NCBI GenBank assembly: GCA_904066235.2
Contig: CAJFCV020000005.1
Location: 2,604,001 to 2,668,000, forward strand
Source: Bursaphelenchus xylophilus
Taxonomy: Eukaryota; Nematoda; Chromadorea; Rhabditida; Aphelenchoididae
Direction of reading: 5' to 3'
DNA length: 64,000 nt
The stretch's first letter is position 1. The number at the start of each line of letters is the position of its first letter. A program made the translations under genes and the position numbers. The notes under the pieces are model-generated. The model was not told the DNA's origin, did not search any database, and worked only from the letters and a program-made list of their open reading frames with translations. Shown one piece after another: positions 23,475 to 31,626 of this stretch.

Positions 23475-23914
23475 CAAGGGAAGTACCCCAAGTGTGACGC
23501 TCAGATTTTTTTAAATTGCGCACACTTCAGGCGTAGACTAAATTATCAATTCCTCAAAGTTTTAGCTCGCGCTTTGAAGGCGAAGCCGAGATATTCAACG
23601 ATCTTTGCGGTCGAGAGAGTGCGCTAAACGCGGAGGCGGTCAGAGAGAAAGACACTTTTTTGGCCATAACTTTGTTAGTTTCGTGCGAAAAAGGTTGATT
23701 TTTTATGGAAATATTACCCTCTATGGTATAAATAGGAATGAAAACTTTTCGTGCCGAAAGTCGACAAAAAGTCTCAAATTTTAGTCGACTTTCGACCTAA
23801 AAATCTCGGTTGTTTCTGCAAAGCGTGAGCTAGGATTCTCGCATATATTTTAGAAAAAAATCTTCTAAATTGGTGTCAGGTCTCATCAAAATCTGAGCGA
23901 GGTAACTTCCCCTG
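23475..23914. mobile_element. Family C TIR element
   Basis: It starts CAAGGGAAGTACCCCAAGTG after TAA and ends AACTTCCCCTG. Interior words shared with other copies include GCTCGCGCTTTG and GGCCATAACTTTG. The right end has lost part of the inverted repeat. Confidence 0.7.
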
Positions 23915-24401
23915 TGAGTCCTCCACAAACATAAATATCCATGGTAGTAACAAAATACTACCCACACAAAAAATTATGAACCCAGACCAAGGAAACACAA
24001 CAACACAGCTCCAGTCTCCACACAATCAGCTGTTTGTTGACGCACTTCCCAATTTTCGAACCCCAACTTTTTGTGCTTTTGGCATTGCCGTCGCGTGGAC
24101 GCCACAGGAAGCGCGAGCGCATCGACTGCAAAGTTTGAATGGAATGACTGTGGGGCTCGGAGGAGATAAAAACAACAGGAAACTTGGCATCTGCGTCACA
24201 GAAGATTGTCTTTTATCTCCGTTTGAAAATTTGAAAGAGATTCTTGGACTCACATTTTGGGTGGGTGAGGGACTTTTTGGTGAAGGGAATTTTTTGGTTG
24301 GAAAATTGCAAAACCGTTTCAAGCCTGTTCCACCAAAGCTCTTCTATAACAAATACAGTGACGCAAAACTTGTTTTTTTAAATTTTTGCTCTTTTTTTCT
24401 A

Positions 24402-24650
24402 CAGTGGGGCCTGATCCAGTGGCAAAAAACGTACCATTTTGCATCCGGGAAGTATAAAAAATGTAGCAAAATGCCTCCCTCTTCAACTGAAAAAAAACTC
24501 CGATTTGAAGGGCGCGCCGTTTTCCCTCGCAAAAACAGCGGGTCAGCTTTTCAAATCAGCGTTTTTGCACATGGAAAGGGAGGTATTTTGCCACATTTTT
24601 TGATACTTCTCGGATGCAAAATGGTAAATTTTTGCCGCTGAATCAGGTCC
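24402..24650. mobile_element. Family B TIR element
   Basis: It starts CAGTGGGGCCTGATCCAGTG after TA and ends GAATCAGGTCCG. The element is joined to an open frame that begins at 23976; I do not regard that fusion as a gene. Confidence 0.7.
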
Positions 24651-24718
24651 GTAATATTTTATTGCTAGACACTTACGATTTTTTCGCCTGTTTGTGAGGA
24701 CACAAACAGTTGATATTA

Positions 24719-24863
24719 GCCTGTCGGGAAAATAGTGATCGCAATGTCGCTGCGCCAATCTGAAGTGAAAAGCAGTTTGAGTTTCCCGCGGCACAACTCA
24801 TTTTCTCGGCGGCGATGCGATTTTCGATGCGAAAGAGTGTTCGTTATTTTCCCGACAGACTGA
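24719..24863. mobile_element. Family A TIR element
   Basis: It starts GCCTGTCGGGAAAATAGTGA and ends TTATTTTCCCGACAGACTGA. Confidence 0.75.
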
Positions 24864-24884
24864 TAAAACAAAAAAAATTGTATT

Positions 24885-25018
24885 TTCAGTCCCAATTTCT
24901 ATTGTTTTTCTTCTTGGAAATACCAGCTAAAATTGTGTGAAAGTGACGTTTCTGACAAAAAAAACAAAGAATACAACATATTTCAGAAGCAATACTTATA
25001 AAAAATTTGTAAAATACG
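24885..25018 (-). repeat. Inverted partner of 16617-16765
   Basis: Its right end, CAATACTTATA then TTGTAAAATACG, is the complement of the start of the 16617 segment. About 140 bp are alignable by eye. Confidence 0.65.
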
Positions 25019-25053
25019 TGGCGAATTCTTCACGTAATGAACCATCGGTCATA

Positions 25054-25654
25054 TAAAGGTGGTCATACTAGGCGGGCCAAAAAGTCTTGACATGTCGGCA
25101 CAGTGCACCGTCGTGCATGAAATTTGTCGCGCGGCGACAAGAAACATTTACGGTGCAATGCGACCCCGCACAGTGCAAAAAGCTTGTTTTGAAAAAGGGT
25201 AAACAACGCACAGTGCGCTCTTCATTTGCACCCCGCCAAATTTTTATCGCGCGACACCTTGTCGCAACGCCGAATTCATGCGCCCGCACGGTGCGAAAAC
25301 ATGTCAAGACTTTTTGGCCCGCCTAGTATAAGATCTCGGAATTTTTTTTTTCCAAATCGCGATTTTCGGTGCACAAAAAAGTCGACGCCCAAATCGAAAA
25401 ATTGGCGTCGACTTATTTTTTTCTCGGCACCGAATTCTGAAATTCGGTAAATTTTTCTAAGTTTTTCGAAATCAGTGCACAAAGTCTTAAGTCTGCACCG
25501 AAGACTTAAGTGCTTAAGTCAGCACCGCATTTCGGAATTCGGTGCTGAAAAAATTAAGTTGACGCCAATTTTTCGATTTGGGCGTCGACTTTTTTGTCCA
25601 CCGAAAATCGCGATTTGGGAAAAAAAAATCCGAGATCTTATATGACCACCTTTA
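25054..25654. mobile_element. Fold-back element with TATAAAGGTGGTCATATAAG ends, interrupted
   Basis: The ends are inverted copies of TATAAAGGTGGTCATA. The arms share GTCGACGCC, CGATTTGGGCG and CCGAATT words, and the core has mirrored AAGTCTTAAGTC / GACTTAAGTGC. The left arm is split at TA by the element at 25068-25326; the uninterrupted right arm shows the original sequence. Confidence 0.75.
25068..25326. mobile_element. TIR element (CTAGGCGGGCC ends) nested in the fold-back element
   Basis: The ends are CTAGGCGGGCCAAAAAGTCT and its exact complement, with TA on both sides (25066-25067 and 25327-25328). The 259-bp interior is G+C-rich with repeated CGCACAGTGC words. Its site is the CATATAAG of the surrounding element, so it is the younger insertion. 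Confidence 0.85.
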
Positions 25655-25751
25655 TATCCATCGCAACGGCATAGAGTTTGCAGCTTCTTTTCTCCTAAAA
25701 CTCTAGCTGCAAAATCAACAAACTTGAAGTCCAAAAAACGTAGATATCTTG

Positions 25752-26080
25752 GCACGGCATTCTGTACTTTTGGGACACAACCGGTCTCCATGATTTTTTT
25801 CTAAAATTTGTCATTTCGATCTTGCATAATGACCTTTTATGTGCAAAAAGTTTTAAGAATGAAATATTTTCGCATCTTATTGTGGAGCTTACAGCGCGGG
25901 GTTCATTACAATAGTTATATATTCTGGAAGCGGAACATTTACTCTATATCCGTGCCAATTTGCAAGTCTCTAGCTTCAACGGCTAGCGAGCAATGTATTA
26001 AAGAAGGAGGTCTACTTTGAAAAAATAGAAAAAAATCATGGAGACCGGTTGTGTCCCAAAAGTACAGAATGCCGTGCTTG
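25752..26080. mobile_element. TIR element with GGCATTCTGTACTTTTGGGA ends
   Basis: The left arm, GCACGGCATTCTGTACTTTT (25752-25800), is repeated inverted at 26031-26077 (AAAAGTACAGAATGCCGTGC). The arms are about 48 bp and nearly perfect. The interior of about 230 bp is unique. Confidence 0.7.
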
Positions 26081-26300
26081 GCAATCCAAACAACTTCCTA
26101 TTTTTTGCATATCAAGTTATTATAAGCTCTCTACCGCGTTTTATTCCATCGATTTTTACTCGCAAAGAATTTGCCCGCTCCCATTTTTCAACACATTTCC
26201 CTTGAGTCCAATTCTGTGGTTTTTACTGTAAAGGACATTTGCATTAGTCCCAAAATTTGATGGGAATGTTCGCTTGTTCTCTTAGGCCGCGACTAAATAA

Positions 26301-26642
26301 ATGTTTTTTAATGCTAGCAAAAAGTCAGCACGCTGCAAAAACATTGAAATTTTGCATCAACGCTGCCTCCAAGACCAAAAGATTGGAATGGGGCGCAAAG
26401 AATGGCTCCGGGTCAAACCCACGTTTCCGGAGGGCGCGGCCGAACGCTCCGATCCTCCTCGACATGAACGACACTGTCGAAGGAATAAAGACATATCGCG
26501 GCCTTCACAAGTCTCGTGCTCCTCTTCCAGCCGCCTCCCCGATGAGATTGTTGGGCTCAGTCGGGCTCAAACTTCCAAACGCTTCCAAAAATCTCTCGCT
26601 TCTCGGCGTCGGCCCGCGGGCAATTTGCCAAGGAAATTTTAA
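26301..26642 (+). CDS. Possible coding ORF, G+C-rich, unassigned
   Basis: Two overlapping plus-strand frames are open here. One, 113 codons, contains MGRKEWLRVKPTFPEGAAER and a Ser/Arg-rich tail. The other runs from 26257 to 26661 and contains NAPILLDMNDTVEGIKTYRG. Base composition is unlike the surrounding A+T-rich DNA, so one frame may be an exon or an expressed small gene. No splice partners or family were recognised. Confidence 0.25.
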   Translation: MFFNASKKSARCKNIEILHQRCLQDQKIGMGRKEWLRVKPTFPEGAAERSDPPRHERHCRRNKDISRPSQVSCSSSSRLPDEIVGLSRAQTSKRFQKSLASRRRPAGNLPRKF

Positions 26643-27237
26643 ATCAGACTTATTCCAGTGATTAGCCGGAGAGCGGAAGGGCTATTTTTGGAGAGTGGGT
26701 TTTCGCTGTTTGAAGAGGATTTGAATATTGAAGCGGGTATTGAAGCGGGTTTCAAGTTCAGAAGTTCAATTTTGGAGTTAAAAATCTTAACATTGAATAG
26801 CAAGGAACCTAAGATTTATTTGCTATATAAAGAGTTTGTTGAGCTAAGGGCGTTTTGGCATATAGTAATTAGCCCCTTGACCATATAAAAATTGTTCACT
26901 ATAGACATGTTTAATTACATGGTATGCGTTGTACTGAGATTCCATGGTATTTTGATGAAATTTGGCACAAATTAAACCTTGGATATATGTATTATATTAT
27001 TATGACATTTGCGGCCTCATTAGCTCATGATCCGCCAAATTAACCGAGGTTTTTTGGTCGAAAGTTGCTGAAATTTGCCTTGTTTTGTAATTTTTAGACC
27101 AAAGAAATTAACATTCTGTGGAAGATGTGGTGTTGCTAGGCCTGTGGACATCTTTGTTTTAAAATACGCCCTGGCAGATATTGTTGTAAAACCGCGTGCC
27201 AAAAAATTTAAAAAAAATTTTTTATTTGCCCAAGATA

Positions 27238-27388
27238 TCAGTCTATTGGGAAAATAGTGAGCGTAAGGTCGCTGCACCAATCGCGTCGCTGAATTGAAAA
27301 GAAATTTGATTTTGCTGCGACACAATTCAGTTTCTCGGTGGGGATGCGATTTGGATGCCACAGGGCCCTCACTATTTTCCCGACAGCT
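27238..27388. mobile_element. Family A TIR element
   Basis: It starts TCAGTCTATTGGGAAAATAG and ends CTATTTTCCCGACAG. The interior GCGTCGCTGAATTGAAAAG matches the interrupted site of the element at 62709. Confidence 0.75.
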
Positions 27389-27506
27389 ACATAAAAAGCT
27401 AACTGTTCTAGCCTTTTTCTATCAATGGGAAATACGAGTCACATTCATACGTTGCTGATTAAAATACATCGTTTTTTAGAGCCGAAGAAAAGGCAACTCC
27501 TATATA

Positions 27507-27753
27507 CAGTGACGGACCTGACCCAGTGGCAAAAAACGTACTATTTTGCATCCGAGAAGTATCAAAAAAATGTGGCAAAATGCCTCCTTTTTCAAGTGAA
27601 AAAACTCCGTTTTGAAGGGTTCCTCGCAGAAAGAGCGGACGTGCTTTTGAAATCCGAGTTTTTTTCACTTGGAGAGGGAGGTATTTTGCTACATTTTTTT
27701 ACACTTTCCGGATGTAAAACGAAACATTTTTTTACTGGATCAGGTCCGCCACT
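27507..27753. mobile_element. Family B TIR element
   Basis: It starts CAGTGACGGACCTGACCCAG after TA and ends GGATCAGGTCCGCCACT. The interior hairpin arms (GGAAGTATCAAAA type) are clear. Confidence 0.8.
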
Positions 27754-27979
27754 CTATATGATACATGATAAACGCCAATTCTTTTCCCGTTACTCTTTCC
27801 CAGTTACAATTTTTTATTGCATTACAATTTGGTTTATTGGCTCACCATTTCCTTCTGGCATCACTCTCTCACTCTTATTGGACTTGTCGATCTCTTCGAA
27901 TTTGCTCAAATCTCCAATCTTCTTTACTCTTCTGCACTTTTATAACATGTTTCTCTCGACCGGTCCCCTCCGAATTTTG

Positions 27980-28200
27980 GTTACGAAAATTTTTCCAGCC
28001 TCTCTTGGAGGGCGCAATTCCTCGGGGACCCTGTGTTCTTGGGCGTCGTGACGTTCCCAAACGACGTGATCCCAGAAGGCGCCAGTCCTCCGCTTCTTCC
28101 CCAATTTTGTTATTCTCTTCCCGCGTCTTCCGCGGCCTCATAACTGCCCGATTTGCGGGGCCATTTGCGCGTTTTCGGGAGGGATTTCGGATACTTTGAG
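27980..28200. other. Coding-like G+C-rich segment, gene not assembled
   Basis: Both strands are open over this segment. The plus strand can be read from a TTTTTCCAG acceptor as GDPVFLGVVTFPNDVIPEGA ending in TAA at about 28140. The minus strand has an 88-codon ORF (27875-28141) starting MRPRKTREENNKIGEEAEDW. I cannot choose between them and know of no matching family. Confidence 0.2.
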
Positions 28201-28545
28201 CTCTCTGGAATTACGATCAAAAGTTGTTTTCCGAAACTGTTTCGAATTTTGTTTTCGGTTCGCCATTTTTATGGCAATCTTGTTAACGGAATAAAGTCAA
28301 ATTTCCTCGCAGTCCGACCCACTGATTTTGTTGAGATTTGGCACAAATTAGACTTATGATTTTCTATGTCAGATGCAAAATTTTTAGCTGTTACTTTTCA
28401 GAAATCATCAAGGTTTGAAAGCGAAAAATTATCCTATTGTTATATCTTTTCATTCAAAAAAAGATTTGTAGGGAAAGTACCCCAAGTGTGACGCTCAGAT
28501 TTTGATGAAACTTGGCACAAATTTAGAGTAATTTTTTCTAAGATA

Positions 28546-29443
28546 TTAGGGTGGTCCAAAAGTCTTTTCGTTTTTTTGATTAAAACTTTAAACATAATTT
28601 TACAACAAACAAAAACTATTTAAGTTTCGAAGTAAAGGCCATTTGAATCTATGGCTTCAACCCATCTATCGGCAAGTTGTGCGATCCCGCTGCGGTACCA
28701 CTCCTTGTTCTTTGAGGCGAAAAACTCGCGGCACCCGTTTTCGACATCGTCCAGATCATTGAAGCTACGACCACGCAGAAAGTGTGCCATGGAGCGAAAA
28801 AGGTGATAGTCGTATGACACAATGTGCAGACTATTCGCTGGATGTGGAAGAAGTTCATTGGCGTCGAGAGTTTTGATTTTTTTCCTTCGTTTGTTTGGCG
28901 GTGCGAGGTTTTGCGCTGTCTTGTTGCAGGGGTACGCGGGTTCGATTGATCAAAGCGGGATATTTTTTGCCAATCGCTGCATACATTCGATTGAGTGGAG
29001 CGTAGTAGAGGTCTGCGTCGCTAGTCCGACGATTTGGAACCAACTCGAAGTGAATTACGCCTTCAAAATTGTTTTTTAAGATGTCTTGCCCTCGAGGTCC
29101 GTGTCGCCGTCGTTGAATCGTTTGAACCAATCGCGCAGTACGATCTGAGACCACATTCTAGCCTTCAACTTCGCTTATCTTCTTTGCTGCTGTAGTTGCG
29201 TTGAAGCCTTGTTTCCAGTAATGACGTAAAAAAACACGAATTTCGGATTTTTCCATGTTTTTTCTACAGCTTAAAAGATTTTAATTAAAAGACCAATTAA
29301 AATTTTTAATATATATTATGATAAAGCAGCTCAAGACCTTTAAAAATATATATAATACATTCATCTAAAAGTCTTTATATTGTACAAAAACAATTGGACA
29401 AAAATACACCTGAAAAAACGAAAAGACTTTTGGACCACCCTAA
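28546..29443 (-). mobile_element. Degenerate mariner element
   Basis: 898 bp with inverted ends TTAGGGTGGTCCAAAAGTCT and AGACTTTTGGACCACCCTAA, flanked by a TA duplication (28544-28545 and 29444-29445). It contains a broken transposase gene on the minus strand. It is shorter than a typical mariner of about 1.3 kb, through internal loss. Confidence 0.9.
28620..29256 (-). pseudogene. Mariner transposase pseudogene
   Basis: Read from 29256 down, it begins MEKSEIRVFLRHYWKQGFNA, the mariner N-terminal helix-turn-helix region. It then has an in-frame stop and a frameshift, and jumps from the DNA-binding region to the catalytic core (EGVIHFELVPNRRTSDADLY). QQDSAKPRT corresponds to the family HQDNARPH block, carrying the second acidic residue. 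YDYHLFRSM corresponds to the block with the third. It ends SNGLYFET, the usual mariner C-terminus. Roughly 400 bases with the first catalytic Asp are missing, so it cannot encode active transposase. Confidence 0.9.
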
Positions 29444-31155
29444 TATATGCGAGAATCCTAGCTCGCGCTTTGCAGAAACAGCCGAGATTTTTAGATCAAA
29501 AGTTGGCGAAAATTTAGGACTCTTGGCCGAATTTCGGCACGAAAATTTTCATGCCCACTTCTACTGTAAAGGATAATGTTTCTACAAAAAATCAAATTTT
29601 TCCGCACAAAACTGCCAAAGTTATGGCCAAAAAGCGTTTCTCTTTCTGACCGCTCTCCACGTTTAGCGTGCTCTCTATGAGGCATAAATCGTCCGATATC
29701 TCGGCGGCGCCTGCAAGGCGCGAGCTAAAACTTTCAGGAATTGATATTTAGATGATGCCCGACGTGTGTGCAAAAATTAAAGAAAATCTGAGCGTCGCAC
29801 TTGGGGTACTTCCCTTGTTAGTTGTAACGTGGGCTAGAATTGTTTTCAAATAAATTAACACAAATTTTATTTTATGGGACTTTGTTGTAAAGAGTAATTT
29901 TTCCACTTTATTTATTTTCTCTGTGGGCCATTTATCGCTTCTTCACTGACAACAGAGCTCGTGCAATGAGGAGTGTGGTTAAAGAGAAAAACATCTTGGC
30001 CGTATCTTTGCAAATTTCGGGCGGAAAAAATATGTATCATATAATATTACCGTCTGCGATAGAAATAGGCATGAAATTTTTATGCTAAACTTCGCAAGAA
30101 AAGAGTCACATCTTGCCAACTTTCGACATACAAATCTCATTCGGTTTTGTGAAACGCAAGCCAAGAGTCTCGCATATCTCTCAAAAAAATTTATTTAAAT
30201 TTCTACCAATTTTCATCAAAATTTGAACCTCGCATTTGGGGTACATCCTCTGTTAACTTCCGCCATTTGTCATCAAAATTTCAACACTGCATTTAGCCAT
30301 CTTCAGCCAAGACTAATCTTGCCGTCTACTGAGCTTTAGCCTGATCTGCAATCCCCATAAATTTGAATATGACGTCTTTCGCGGAGCCATTTTTTATCCT
30401 GCGGGGGTGCTCTTAAAATCTCCGATATTTGATGTCATCTCACCCATTCCTTTCCTTCTTTGACCCTTTGCAACGAGCCGTTGGAAGGAACGGCAGCCAT
30501 AAAATTGAGATTTAAGTTGTACGTAAGGAACAGTTTGGGATTTACTGACCTTTTACGTAAACTGAGGGCAAAAAGATTAGGGAGGGGAGAAGGGTAAATT
30601 TGGAAGTTTGAGTCAATCTTTCTTTTGGGGCTTTGTGAAGGAATTGAGCTGGGTTTGGGTCAAATTTTTGGGGGTGTGTGGAAAAGGTGTCTTCTTCAGC
30701 AGGGCGTAGTTGACCAAAAATTCTTGGGGAGAGAGGGGGAGACTGGAGCGCGGTCACTATACAAAAAAATTAAAATTACTTTGGTCCCCCTTTACCATTT
30801 CTTTTCGAAAAATCAAAGGAGACGATTTCAAGCCGTCAGGATTACTGTAATATAAGAAACCGGCGTTTTGGCCGCATATAACCATTTTCATAAAACGGCC
30901 ATAACTTTTTCCAAACATAAATTAGGCAGCGATTTTGTTTGCGTTGTGCACTATTTTTAATGCTCTTTCAAATGATATATTTTTTGCTAAAATTAAAAGT
31001 TGCAACTATTTGCCGATCCCTTGACAGTAAATTATTTTTCCATACCTCTGAAGGTCGTGGTTTATATAGATATTCAACAAAACTTATTTGACGAGAGATT
31101 ACTCAAAATTAAGAGAGCAGTCAGAGAGAGAGAAATCACCTTTATCCATCCCTTA

Positions 31156-31382
31156 CAGTGGCGGACCTGATCCAGTGGCAAAAAACGTATCATTTTTCAT
31201 CCGGAAAGCATCAAAAAATGTAGCAAAATACCTCCCTCTCCATGTGAAAAAACTCCGATTTCAAAAGCGCATCAGCTCTTCCTTTTTTCATTGTCAGTTG
31301 TAAAGGGAGACATTGAGCTACATTTCTTGATACTTCCAGGATGCAAAATGGTACATTTTTTGCCACTGGATCAGGTCCGTCG
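31156..31382. mobile_element. Family B TIR element
   Basis: It runs from CAGTGGCGGACCTGATCCAG to GGATCAGGTCCGTCGCTG, with TA at both ends. It lies about 240 bp upstream of the globin start. Confidence 0.85.
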
Positions 31383-31607
31383 CTGTACTAGGTAGAAAAT
31401 AAAGAAATTGACTTTAGTTTTTTGTAAATGTATTGTTCTTCCTATAAGGGGCACAACACCAATTTTCCATCCTTTTACATGTAAAAATGCATCGATTTTT
31501 TTGTCAAATTTTGACAAAGAAAAAATGAATTTTCAAAACGTCGTATTTTAAGACCTTCAAATCGTGTAATTTTCGCTCTACTTCTTGATGAAACCTATTT
31601 TTTTAAA

Positions 31608-31626
31608 AATACTTTCAGTTATCATC
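31608..31626 (+). promoter_or_regulatory. Putative trans-splice acceptor and 8-base leader of globin
   Basis: ATACTTTCAG ends at 31618 and the ATG is at 31627. The sequence has the form of a nematode 3' splice site with no plausible upstream donor exon nearby, as expected for spliced-leader addition. It could instead be a cis acceptor for an unseen 5' exon. Confidence 0.45.

Larger units (their letters stand above)
28469..29817. mobile_element. Family C TIR element, split by a mariner relic
   Basis: The left part (28469-28545) starts TAGGGAAAGTACCCCAAGTG. The right part (29444-29817) ends GGGTACTTCCCTTG, followed by TTA. Joined at TA they recreate a normal family C copy (AAGATATATGCGAG in the middle). 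The mariner therefore came later. Confidence 0.85.
22744..31626. other. Gene-poor 8.9-kb block of nested repeats
   Basis: The block between aquaporin and globin holds elements of families A, B and C, several other fold-back elements and a mariner relic, listed separately. Stretches with no assigned feature are 23915-24400, 26090-27237, 27760-28468 and 29820-31155. Within these, 26301-26642 and 27980-28170 are G+C-richer and coding-like, but no gene could be assembled. Confidence 0.6.

Noticed and set aside
23976..24641. 221-codon ORF that could be a gene
   Set aside because: Its second half is a family B element read through. The first half has no recognised domain, an equally open antisense frame and no splice evidence.
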